The translations under genes and the position numbers were made by a program. This document shows, piece by piece, positions 21,741-31,979 of a stretch of DNA of 64,000 bases. The stretch lies in assembly GCA_009746045.1 (NCBI GenBank), contig RPFO01000090.1:167649-231648 (forward strand). Reading direction: 5' to 3'. Source of the DNA: Mesostigma viride. Lineage: Eukaryota; Streptophyta; Mesostigmatophyceae; Mesostigmatales; Mesostigmataceae. Below the pieces are notes generated by a model that ran no database searches, had not been told where the DNA came from, and saw nothing but the letters and a program-made list of their open reading frames with translations. Positions within the stretch are counted from its first letter, which is position 1; each line of letters opens with the position of its first letter.

Positions 21741-24700
21741 CGACCACAAATGTTTTAAACGGTGGGCCACCTTCCAGGCGACATGGGGTTTCTTTTTCCT
21801 TAAGTTCCAGCCAAGCATTATTCAGATTTTTTGCCAGTCGCCATGGTTTGGAAGCACCATCGTACATGAGCAGCTATGCACGGACCACTACAACGGCATC
21901 AACTACAATGCTCCATCCCACGTCGGTGCGGGGAAATCTTGCAGCATCCACCTGGTTCTCCTCTCGCACCCTTGGCTTTTCTTCAATGGGAAACAGCTCG
22001 TTTAAATGCCGCTCGCCAGCCGCAGCAGCCGTCATTAGTTAAGTGGCCAGTGACAGCCAACTGCCGCACGCAGCCGTAGTGCAGTACCCAGCACGCGCCA
22101 TACAGCATGATAGGATATAGTAGCAGCAGTCAGCCACACACCACAGCCTGACTCGCTTGTGGTAGTTGTTGCAACCAGCTGCAGATACCTACCAGCACCC
22201 CATCAGCATGGCAGCACACAGTCGCAGCAGCCAGCAACACACAGCAGCCTGATCAGCTCTTAGTAGTAGTTGCAGCCAGCTGCACGTACCTGCCAGCCAA
22301 ATCGCCACTTCAGACCAGCATCAATGCCACCAGCCAGCAGTACGCAGCCGTCTAGTCAGCGGTTAGTAGTTACTGCAGCTAGGTGCCTGTAGCTGCTCAC
22401 ACCCACTGCGGTCGTCGCCAGCTCCTGATAAATGATTCCAGAGCGACTCCTGCCATTACCAGCTTTTACGTCCACGATTTCTGCTGATTATTACTCCAAG
22501 GGGGGCACCCTTCCAGGGGCATCTACACACGGGGCCGAGCTGGATCCAGTCCTTGTTTTTTCCCAGTATTTCTACGTGACCTGGGGCACCCTGTTCTTCA
22601 CCTGGCGCACTCCCAGGGCCACTTGGGGGCCATGTGACCCTTAGCTCCAACTGCTACTCTTGCCTATTTCTCCTTTCAGCATGACCGGGTTAGCCGTGTA
22701 AGGGGGGGAGAGCTTGGGTTTCTTTATACCCGACTACCCTCACTATCCATGTGTTACTTGCCAGGGGGGGTGAGCTTGTATACGGCATTTGGTGCAAGGG
22801 GCATGTCAGGAATATGCCCCAATATGCCTGACAAGTCTAGCACTTACTAATCTAGATAAAGTTCGGGTAGTCCGTAGTTAAGTCAGAACAACCTACAACG
22901 CCAGTATGACTGCGTAGAGCTCATGTTTGGCTACAACTTTGCCACTAGAATCACCTTGATCTGAGCTCTAGGTAGAAAGTTATGAGTCTTTTCATATATA
23001 TGTGCCTGGTCACTATACGGCACTGTAGTACAATCCATGTCGTGTCATGTGGCGCATGGCCCATATAGGACAGGCGCCAATAATTCAATTCGTGGCACCT
23101 GGACCGTCAGCTAGGCGTACCTAATTCTGTCTGCCATGGTACAACCATGATTTGCCAGCAGGCAGCATCTAGCACTGGTTAAGTGTTGCCTAGCTGTCAT
23201 GTTAAGTTAATTATGTTGTGGTCCTGCCGACCAGCCATATAGGTGGTGGCTGGGCTACACGCCAGACATCTTTTCTGACCACCACTATTCTAGAAAATGG
23301 CACCTTTCAGCCATGGTGGTTGACAAAATATTTCCATCATGACAAAGTCGTAAATGAGGTCATCATTATTAATGTAATATCAACAACCTCCCATGGTCAC
23401 AGCATGACATTTTTGACAGTCGGGACAGCTGGCGCCGTCTTTGTGTTGTTGGTGGATGAGCCCGCACGCCCCCTCTGCTTCTTGGTGGGCGGGCCACCTT
23501 GGGCAGCATTGTGGGCGGCCAGCGTCTTCTTGCTGCCCCATACGCGGCACTCCTCGGGGGGGTTGTAGCCCACCACCCCCCTCTCACCTGCTGCATCTGA
23601 CGCAGGGGGGGGGGGGGCAACCCAGTTGGGGTCGACCTCGAAAACGGTGCCTTCAGCGGGCATGGAATCTGGACCGGGCGTGTTGGCCAGGGGCACCCGC
23701 AAGGAAGCAGCCTCAACCTGTTACATACATACAAGGCAAACACACACACACACGGTGCGAGGCAGGCCAACACGCAAAAAGTCAGCTAAAGGGATTGTGC
23801 GGACAGGACAAGTATCAGTTGGTTTGCCAAGTTGGCGAAGTCAGCCAGTGGTCCACACATTGCAAAGGCACACCAGCTGAGTTCTTTTGACATGGTGTCA
23901 GAGGATTGATGAAAATGCTCGACTACGCGAGTTATTAGCAGCCTGACTTACCGCATCAGCGTTGGGAGTGACCGCCAGTTCCTCGTCAGTTGGGCGTGGG
24001 ACCTCGTATTTCGTGAAGCCCTCGGGGCAGACGAGTGCGTCGCGCTTCGGATCCCGCTGGAGGCTGACGGCACAGCCGGTCTGCGTCCAGCCCTTCATGA
24101 TGGTCAGCCTGCCCTCAGGCCCGCAGAGGCGGATCCAGGCGATAGCCACGGCATTCTGGATGATGATCCGCGTCTCGGAGGCGTTGGGCGGGTCAAGCCC
24201 ATCGCGGGCCCTCGCGTCCATTATGCGGGTGACCTCCGCGTCAAACCAGCGCTTGAACACGGCATTGATGCAGCAGTCATTTGGCTGCCACAAGTGGGTC
24301 ATGTTGCCCGGCCCATACCACGGCAACACCCCCATTTCCCGGAGGACTTGCCGAAAGGCGGGGGAGACCTGCATGCACCGATCCACCGCAGCACCAAAAC
24401 ACCCAGGCATTGGAAACGACACATAAAAAAAAGAGAATATTAGTCTCCGGCATCATCATCACCACATGCCTTGCAGCCAACATGCACATGCACTGAAACG
24501 AAACAAGCCAAAGAAAATTGGGGTAATAAGGAAGGAAACACATGCCCACCTGAACAGCGAGGTTGTCCAAGAACAAGAGGACGTCACGCTTGCCGTACTT
24601 GGCGTACAACTTCTTCAAAAAGGCTTCAAACAGTTGCAACCACACCTCCGGGGCGTGGTCGCTGAACCAGGCGGAGGCCTGAAAGGTGACAACCGCCTCA

Positions 24701-25848
24701 GGCATGTACTGGTTGGTCTCGTAAGCCATACGAGCCACGTTCTTACCCGCGCCGGGGAAGATGATGAGGGGGGGGGCATGTCAGCCAGCCAGTTCTCGTC
24801 AAAGGGGGAGTGGGGGGCGGTGGTCAGGCAAACGGTAACTGCCCGGTGCTTGTAATCCACCTTCTTGGTGCCCATGTTCACGTGGGACGCCCCTTTCTCC
24901 GCGAAGCACTTGCCCTTCATGTTCCTCAAGGCAAGGCCCACCTGGTCCATGTTAAACCGAAACGTGCCGGTAGCGGGGCCGATGGGGAAACGCCCCCAAT
25001 ATGGGTCCCTGAGCGCCCTCAAGCCGCTGTTCAAACCGGCGACGATGAGCCCGGAATGAAACTGCTGCAACGCGGGCAACGCCTCCTCCATGGTGACATT
25101 GCGGTGGTTGCTCGCCATCCGCGTGACAAGGCCCCGTCGGCACGCGAACTCGCGGGCCCACGTGTCGGAGTACGCAAAGCCCATCCCCGCCGTCGGGTAA
25201 TGTTTAGCCATCAAGATCTTGGCCTGTGCTTTGACGACGCTGCAATACGATTGGGAAAAACAGGCACGCAAGCAATGAGAGGGCGACAATCAGCAAGCTT
25301 TTGCGCTCCTTCGAATGTTCACCAAATACACATGCCGCTGTTTAAAGACAGAAACTACCCATCAGTGTTTTCAGCAAAACGAAGAACAAGGAAAGCATGC
25401 AAACTTACGCAAGCACAGGGGCTCTCTTCTGGCTGACGATCCAGTCCCTCAAATCCGCCTCCATTAATGGAAAGCGGCCTTCTCGTTGTTTGCCGGGCAC
25501 CAACCCTCGGCCCGAGTGGTTTTTCAGGCTTGGGTCATCAGCCATGGCACGGATCTTCGCCTTCGTCTCAGATTCCAGCCACCGGCAGACGGTCGAAGTG
25601 CTCACTCCATATTGCTTGGCGACGGCCGACGGCGTGGTAGTTCCCTGTTCGATACACGTGACTGCGACAACTTTCTGCTTCGCGCTCACGAGCGTGACCA
25701 GCTTTGTCTTGGGTGGCTCCAGGATGGGCGCCGCCTTGTCGTCAGCGGTGGGCAAAACATTGTCACTATTGGCCGGAACGCGCGCGCACAGCTGCGGCTG
25801 TCTCCGCCGTGGTTTAGCCCCACTTTCTTTGCCTGTGAAGTTAGTCAT

Positions 25849-26354
25849 GGGGCGTGGCTATGGCGCCAGCCCTCGTGGTGGGCACACGTGTACAGTATGG
25901 ATGGTGCGCACACTTGGGTTGTGCGCAGGTCAGGTTGGTGGTGGATGTGCCACAGGACGACCGATGCTCTTTTTTATATGCAAATTTGGGCGCCAAACTC
26001 AATTTGCACCGACTTTGCCAGATATTTGCCGACCTACACGTGGCTGAGTTGACGTTTCGCGGGCATCGGACGCGCGGGTTAGTCAGTGTTGCGAATCTGA
26101 CCATTCGCAAATCGGCGTCGGGCCTGGATCTGGCGCCTCGCAATTTGAAATTTGCCGTCTCATTAGGTACGCAATCTACCGACTTGCGTACATAAGTAGT
26201 ACTGTAGGACGGCGCAAGGGCGCAAGTGCGCACTTGTCGCGCCTCGCAATTTGAAAATTGCGGTCTCATTAGGTACGCAATCTACCGACTTGCGTACATA
26301 AGGAGTACTGTAGGACGGCGCAAGGGGGCCAGTGCGCAACTTGTCGCGCCTCTT
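25849..26354. repeat. Upstream region with two-copy 106-bp tandem repeat
   Basis: Units start at 26133 and 26239 (GCGCCTCGCAATTTGAAA, then GGTACGCAATCTACCGACTT and GTACTGTAGGACGGCGCAAG). Each contains the imperfect palindrome GTACGCAATCTACCGACTTGCGTAC. The region from 25849 to 26132 is non-coding and would hold the promoter of the pogo-like gene. Confidence 0.75.
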
Positions 26355-26672
26355 CACCGTGTACACCCGGCATGTATACCCGGAGTGTACACCCGGAGTG
26401 TACACCCGTGTGCACCCGGCAGTGCAGACCGAAGTGGAGCGTGACCCACAACGACGTTGTGGGTCACGCTACACTTCGGCCCACCGCCACGCTCAAGTGT
26501 CGGCGCTTGCATACTGTACATATGTTATGTAGTGGCGTGATCCACAACGTCGTTGTGGGTCACGCCACTACATACAGTGCATACAGGGCCTTAGCGTGTG
26601 GCAGTAGACCGAAGTGCACCCGGCGTGTACACCTGTGTACACCCGGAGTGTACACCCGTGTGCACCCACTTA
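26355..26672. repeat. Palindromic dispersed repeat, copies 4 and 5
   Basis: The first half (26355-26494) runs TGTACACCCGG units, then GACCGAAGTGGAGCGTGACC and the 27-bp dyad, in the same orientation as 30545-30650. The second half (26495-26672) begins AAGTGTCGGCGCTTGC and matches 12907-13210. The gene at 26756 starts 84 bp downstream. Confidence 0.88.
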
Positions 26673-26755
26673 CAGGCGGACTTGAGGATGAATTACCATC
26701 CTTGAAAAAATGATGTTTTGACGTAGGTGGTCGGAAAGTTGCACGAACGGCAGCG

Positions 26756-29700
26756 ATGGCAGACGGCTTGGCTACGTCGGCGGAGAGAGTGAAGGACACA
26801 CTGGCCACCATGCGCTCGACATTGCGTGAGCCGGTAAGTACAGTAGACGGTTACGCAGTTGGCGGGTATAATTTCATGTTACGCGGCTGGGCATATTACG
26901 GAGACAAGGTCGTTGTCCCTGGCGTTATGCAGGCAGGTGATGCGTGGCCGGGCGCCATGCCCTTTTTGTTTTTTTTGGGCCAACATGCACCTGATGCTTT
27001 TCGTCGGTTGTTGACAACCCAATCTGGTGGCTGGCATCCATGCTTTGGACGTACGCGGGCCGGGATGCACGTGCACGGAGCGCAGGTGAACAATTGCAAG
27101 ACACCGAATGACTTCGTCAGTCTGTCCAGAGATTTTAAGGGCTCTCCCGTTGAGAGGCTCGTCGTTACCTTACACACGAAACAGGAGTTACACAGGCGCA
27201 AGGATGACCTGAAGAAGCTGGCTGGCGATACGTGGGACGTCAACGCATGCACGGCCGCCGTAAGGTTTTCCCTGTAATGTAGCTACAATGTTGTTGCTTT
27301 CTGTTGGATGCATTGCAGGTAGAATGCTAGGCCTTGAACCAACCGGCCGAGGCACATGGGTGACGTCTCTGAATTTGTGGCATGGGGTGTTCCTGGTTTC
27401 ATGCTGCTTCAATGTACATGGATGCCGTTTGTACGCAGCATCGACGACTGAATGAGCACCAGAATAAGCGCGCTGCAAAGGTGTGGCCTGTCAAGAGTGA
27501 GCGCGATGCAAAGCTGCGGAAGCTTGGAGCCTCAACATCGTCTGCTGATGAGCAGAAAGAGGCTGAAGGTGCAGCGCCGGTTGCGTCTGGGGGTAATACA
27601 CGGCAACCAGCGACGCAGGGTCAGCTCGCAGTCCTTCCCCCGCCCCTAACCTCCGCCTCCCCCCAATGCCGTCCTTGGCTCTCTCAGGGGGCTTATCAAG
27701 CCTCCCACATGCGGACAGTGCTGCCCGTGCTGGCTACGAGGTAGCAATTGAGGCGCAACATCTGCTTCGAGCTGCGCTAGAGGCTTTGCAAGGCGTGACA
27801 GCAAGTGCGGCGCCAATCCTTAAAGACCCCGTTGCAGCGGGTAATCTGGCGCAGGCAGTCGTGACCAACCAGATACTCGCGCAGGTAGGGCTCCTGTTAT
27901 TTTGCACTGAGTTTACCTGTTTATCGGGTTGTTTGTTGTGTTCAAGCAGTAACGTCTTATCTGAGCATCTCCATTGTTAGGATGTCCACGGCCTTGGCAC
28001 ACCGGGCTTATTTACAGCAATAATCTGCCTGGTGATGTGTGTGATCGGCACTGTGTGTTGCAGCTCATGCGCGTGGCATCAGCAGCCAATCGGGGCAGCG
28101 GGGACGAGGCCGCCACGGCGGTGGTGGGCGGGGGCAGCGGGGACGAGGCCGCCACGCCGGTGGTGGGCGGGGGCAGCGGGGGTGAGGCCGCCACGGCGCC
28201 GGTGGGCGGGGGCAGCGGGGACGAGGCCGCCACGCCGGTGGTGGGCGGGGGCAGCGGGGGTGAGGCCGCCACGCCGGTGGTGGGCGGGGGCAGCGGGGAC
28301 GAGGCCGCCACGCCGGTGGTGGGCGGGGGCAGCGGGGGTGAGGCCGCCACGGCGCCGGTGGGCGGGGGCAGCGGGGACGAGGCCGCCACGCCGGTGGTGG
28401 GCGGGGGCAGCGGGGGTGAGGCCGCCACGCCGGTGGTGGGCGGGGGCAGCGGGGACGAGGCCGCCACGGCGGTGGTGGGCGGGGGCAGCGGGGACGTGGC
28501 CGCCACGGCGCCGGTGGGCGGGGGCAGCGGGGACGAGGCCGCCACGCCGGTGGTGGGCGGGGGCAGCGGGGGTGAGGCCGCCACGGCGCCGGTGGGCGGG
28601 GGCAGCGGGGACGAGGCCGCCACGCCGGTGGTGGGCGGGGGCAGCGGGGGTGAGGCCGCCACGGCGGTGGTGGGCGGGGGCAGCCGGGATGAGGCCGCCA
28701 CGGCGGTGGTGGGCGGGGGCAGCGGGGGTGAGGCCGCCACGGCGCCGGTGGGCGGGGGCAGCGGGGACGAGGCCGCCACGCCGGTGGTGGGCGGGGGCAG
28801 CGGGGGTGAGGCCGCCACGGCGCCGGTGGGCGGGGGCAGCGGGGACGAGGCCGCCACGGCGGTGGTGGGCGGGGGCAGCGGGGGTGAGGCCGCCACGGCG
28901 CCGGTGGGCGGGGGCAGCGGGGGTGAGGCCGCGGGCAGCGGGGGCGGGGTCGCGGCCAGCAATGATGGGTGGACAGTTTCTGAAGATGCGGAGGAGGTGG
29001 ACAGTGCTGAGAAGCGCCCAACCGAGGAGCAGGCACGTACGGGGCCTCACGAATTTTTAGACGTGGATGCGTGGGCGGATGCGGCTGAGGCTGCGGCTGC
29101 GGCTGCGGGGGGGAAGCGAAAGCGAAACCCAAGGCCAGCCGCGCCACTGAAGGTGGTGGGTGATGATGCCCCGTGCACGTCTTGCCAGCAGGGTGCCAGG
29201 TTTATGGCGGAGGAAGACTTGGTCGTAACAGGCGAGCATCAACGCGTTATGAAAAACGAAAAAAACTGTTGCTTCTTAGATGCAGCAGTTGACGTGATTT
29301 TTTTTACCATCTTGTTTGTCTTGCAAACACTTGGCGCCCCAGGACTGTCATTCCTCGTTACACGTCCGCCTGGTGTGCCACATACCCCGGATATTTGCCG
29401 GATCGGCTGGATTCTCATGAAATTGATGTTCTACCGGAGTGCTGGTAGGCTGGACATGATGACTAAATGGCGGAACATGCTGTTTGATCAGATTTCCAAA
29501 GTCGCCCGGGTGCGTGAGCTGGGTGTTAAAGTGGGAGGAATGGGGTCCGTCCATGAAGCATTGTCGGTACTTCTTGTACATTTGAAGGGGTGCCAGCCTA
29601 CCTTTACACCCTACAAGTGTGTCGCACGCGCTTCGGAAAAAGATGATTGTGAACCCCCGCATCCAATCGACCTAGAAAGGGCGCACAGTTCCGTACTGGC

Positions 29701-30196
29701 ACGCCTCATGGACAACACCGGTTTGTTGGCCAACATGCGGGCTGTCTGCCTGGAAGGCTATATAAGCATCCACCAAGTCGCACGGTGTAAAAGCTTGGGA
29801 CCGGAACCGTGCCTGAGGCAGCGTGTCTTTAAAGGCAACCCCGCATACCTGGTGTTTACCAAGCTCCATGGGCTGAAGCGTACCCCCTTGGACTCATACA
29901 GTGGGCCTCCTTTGCCCGTCGCTTTCAATGTGGAAATTAATGTGGATGAAGACGGTGCCATGTCTAAACGCACAGTGGACCTGCGCCTTGCAATTCTCAT
30001 GCGAGCGTATCATAAGCACTGGACCACATTGGTGCCTGCAAGCACTGACCCCACCAGGTGGTGCGACGAGTGGGTGGAGTATGATGACCTTTTGGAAACC
30101 GTCCAGCCACGTGGTCGTCTGAGTGATGTCGTCCAGCAGTTGACCGGCTGCATGTATGGAGCGGTGTACCGTGTGATTACGCCATGCCAGAACTAA
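26756..30196 (+). CDS. Four-exon protein with a USP-like C-terminal domain
   Basis: Proposed exons: 26756-27259, 27439-27592, 27688-27884, 28064-30196. GT/AG borders and phases agree (0, 1, 0); an alternative last acceptor at 27980 also keeps frame. The N-terminal 168 residues form an unrecognised, probably globular domain. Exons 2-3 add a basic stretch (KVWPVKSERDAKLRK) and a helix. Exon 4 starts with about 21 repeats of 13 residues (VVGGGSGDEAATP type) and an Ala/Lys linker. A domain with a Cys box (NCCFLDAAVDVIFF, coded near 29266) follows. It ends in a His box (AYHKHWTTLV, then WVEYDD, near 30007-30090). The Cys-box/His-box order and the W-x-x-DD ending resemble ubiquitin-specific proteases, though GHY is not kept. 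Poly(A) signal at 30265. The role is unknown. Confidence 0.6.
28085..28935 (+). repeat. 39-bp coding minisatellite
   Basis: About 21-22 tandem units of 39 bp encode Gly-Gly-Gly-Ser-Gly-(Asp/Gly)-Glu-Ala-Ala-Thr-(Pro/Ala)-(Val/Pro)-Val. Two main unit types alternate (GACGAGGCC and GGTGAGGCC). All six frames stay open because the period is a multiple of three, so antisense frames here are shadows. Confidence 0.93.
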
Positions 30197-30264
30197 CCGA
30201 GTGCAGTGTCAATCATGCTCCACGGCTCCCCACCGGGACTCCGCGTAGTTAATTAATTAATGCC

Positions 30265-30270
30265 AATAAA
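30265..30270 (+). terminator. AATAAA poly(A) signal
   Basis: AATAAA lies 69 bp after the stop codon of the USP-like gene, in TGCCAATAAATGTG. Confidence 0.45.
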
Positions 30271-30544
30271 TGTGAATGGTGAGGACAACTTAATATCAAC
30301 TTGTCATCGAGTACTGACCGCGTACATGTGTCTCCCATGCACATGCTGACAGGTTTACTGGGGATTAGCGTGCACTTTAGGTTAGTCAGTCAGTCAGTTT
30401 ATTCCCACGCCGGTTATCCGACAGAGTTATATTAAGGGGGTTAGTCAGTGTTGCGAATCTCGCCTCCTAAGTCCTACGATAATCTTAGTTAATACTCGTA
30501 CATTATTACAACTAGGTACTGGTGAACTTATGAACTTTCTACAG
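30271..30544. other. Non-coding spacer
   Basis: Holds CAGTCAGTCAGTTTATTCCC near 30388; a similar phrase, GTCAGTCAGTCGTCAGTGG, occurs near 39417. No gene is seen. Confidence 0.35.
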
Positions 30545-30698
30545 AATACACCCGGCGTGTACACCCGTGTACACCCGGAGTGTACACCCGTGTGTACCCG
30601 GGAGTGCACTGCGAAGTGGAGCGTGACCCACAACGACGTTGTGGATCACGCCACCACATACATATGTACAGTACATACTTGTACTAGCGCCGACACTT
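30545..30698 (-). repeat. Palindromic dispersed repeat, copy 6
   Basis: TGTACACCCGG units, then AAGTGGAGCGTGACCCACAA and the dyad, then TACATATGTACAGTACATAC, ending in GCGCCGACACTT. It is the inverted partner of the copy starting at 26495. Confidence 0.88.
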
Positions 30699-31105
30699 GG
30701 TTAAACATACATGAACATTAATACTTGTGACATGATTAGAATTAATATAATGGTAACCCCTTCTTTGCTGGGTAAATAATAATAGTTAGTAACTTGGGCT
30801 GGACAACCATGGTTAAGGTAATGGCAACATGACTTGCCTAAAGCATTGTTGTTCACTTTGTCTTTACCACCATGGTAAGGGTACATGGTAACATCACTTG
30901 GCGTGTATCAAATGGTGACTTGGGCTTGACAACCATAGCTAGTGTAGATGGTACCATCACTTGGCTTGATTTATTAAGTTAGACAACTAACTTGATAAAC
31001 ATTGGAGGCCTGAGGTTCCATGGTTATGGTAGGGGTAATACCAGCATCACTACCCTAACTCATTAATTGAGTGATGTTTAATTGAGTATGTTAGTGGGAG
31101 CATGT
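30699..31105. other. AT-rich non-coding region
   Basis: Degenerate repeats around ACCATGGTTAAGG and GGTAACATCACTTGGC, in both orientations. No coding frame is supported. Confidence 0.4.
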
Positions 31106-31115
31106 ACAATGTGAT

Positions 31116-31336
31116 TTTAATTTTAAATTTAATTAAATTATAACATGCCTCCGCTGGGGGGCCATGTAGCACATATTCCAGTGGGGGGTGGGGGTGGGTG
31201 GAAGCTGAACCGCGGGGCCCAAAGGGGGCCATCTATTCTAATCTACTCTAAACCTTTCTAGCCTTGCGCTTGCCCCGCCCTGTGGTGGGGGGTTTGCCCA
31301 CAGGGGCAGGCTCATGTGCCAAGACAATGTCTTGCC
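31116..31336 (-). mobile_element. 221-bp 3' fragment of the APE-type non-LTR family
   Basis: Flanked by the duplication ACAATGTGAT (31106-31115 and 31337-31346). Read on the minus strand it encodes WQDIVLAHEPAPVGKPP, then a basic end and a stop. This aligns with WKKIVKAHTPDPVGKPP at the end of the RT at 4791. The 3' UTR and the tail (ATTTAATTAAATTTAAAA) follow. It is the same family as 4647-7480 but a diverged, extremely 5'-truncated copy. Confidence 0.88.
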
Positions 31337-31346
31337 ACAATGTGAT

Positions 31347-31979
31347 ATGACTTCCACTATGAGTATAAAAGTCCTCATGGCATCGGGAAGGAGGGTTAAG
31401 GCGAGACATGGGGCCCCCAGCAATATGACCGCCCGTGCATGCAATGCAGCCTACAAACTAATGTTTCACTTAATACAAACTAATGCACAGTCAACCTAAA
31501 CTATACTAGTACGATGAAAGGCTAGACACCCCGGGCCCCACGACGGAGGGCACGGCTAGCCCGCCGGCTAGCACGGCTAGATGTAGCATGTTCCTTCCAA
31601 TATGAACCTAAATCTCCTGCATCAAGTATATAGCAGTCATTCACTTTATATACATGCATGCTGTAGCGAGCAAATAAGTGGACAACTGAAAGGGGTCAAC
31701 CAATTTAATTGCAAAGCCGTAGTATGTCTGCAAGCAAGCCTGCCTTTAGATAAGGAGAGTTGGGTCTTATGATACCAGGCTTCCTAACACTCTAGCAACG
31801 ATGGAAGTTTATGTTCATCATGGCACTACATCCATGTAAGTACCGTACTGTAGGTTGTCTCCACATATCGCTGATCAATTCTACTTGTGTTGGAAAGGTT
31901 TTTCCATCAGAATAATGTATGCACACACTTTGGTGGGTCACAGAAGGGTTAGCATGACATGCGTCCAGCCAAGGTTGTT
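31347..31979. other. Non-coding region
   Basis: Contains the short repeat GGCTAGC(C/A)CG near 31540-31575 and otherwise unremarkable DNA downstream of the MYND gene's stop codon. No gene is recognised. Confidence 0.4.

Larger units (their letters stand above)
20234..23418 (+). mobile_element. Large non-coding LTR element (LARD), copy 1
   Basis: The 615-bp LTRs begin TGTCAGG and end TTGACA: left LTR 20234-21321 (with a 470-bp MITE inside), right LTR 22804-23418. The target duplication is GTCGG (20229-20233 and 23419-23423). TGGCATCGGAATG follows the left LTR as a possible primer-binding site. The 1482-bp interior has no conserved domain, only short frames that recur in copy 2 because the copies are nearly identical. 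It inserted into exon 4 of the pogo-like gene. Copy 2 is at 42237-45493. Confidence 0.9.
15746..25848 (-). pseudogene. pogo/CENP-B-type transposase gene, interrupted by two LTR elements
   Basis: The minus-strand gene can be traced through exons with GT-AG borders: 25848-25409, 25239-24550, 24368-23952, 23717-20145 (interrupted), and 19915 to 15746 (interrupted). Exon 1 has a CENP-B-like helix-turn-helix (AVAKQYGVSTSTVCRWL) and a second DNA-binding half (FPLMEADLRDWI). Exons 2-3 have a DDE_1-type core with Asp in FNMDQVGL, in LLFLDNLAVQ and in LWQPNDCCINAVFK. The tail is acidic, then has 7-residue KAGPTVT repeats, then a Trp-rich end (WKWYYGTI). A run of nine C at about 24771 shifts the frame in exon 2. 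Exon 4 is split by the element at 20234-23418 and exon 5 by the element at 16325-19634. No terminal inverted repeats were found. It could be a dead transposon or a domesticated gene recently disrupted. Confidence 0.72.
26495..30698 (+). mobile_element. Putative TIR element carrying the USP-like gene
   Basis: The ends are inverted: AAGTGTCGGCGC at 26495 and its complement at 30687-30698. Beyond the first 12 bases both continue into TACTGTACATATGT, TGGCGTGATCCACAACG and the dyad, giving imperfect inverted repeats of roughly 75-85 bp. The only gene between them is the spliced USP-like gene. No target duplication and no transposase are seen. The alternative is that a dispersed palindromic repeat happens to lie on each side. 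Confidence 0.4.

Noticed and set aside
21300-22650. Small frames (94, 87, 82, 70, 67, 64 aa) repeated in both LARD copies
   Set aside because: They recur only because the copies are almost identical DNA; they overlap on opposite strands and show no domain.
28012-29147. Antisense and alternate-frame proteins over the 39-bp minisatellite
   Set aside because: Only the sense frame continues into a non-repetitive domain and fits the splice phases.
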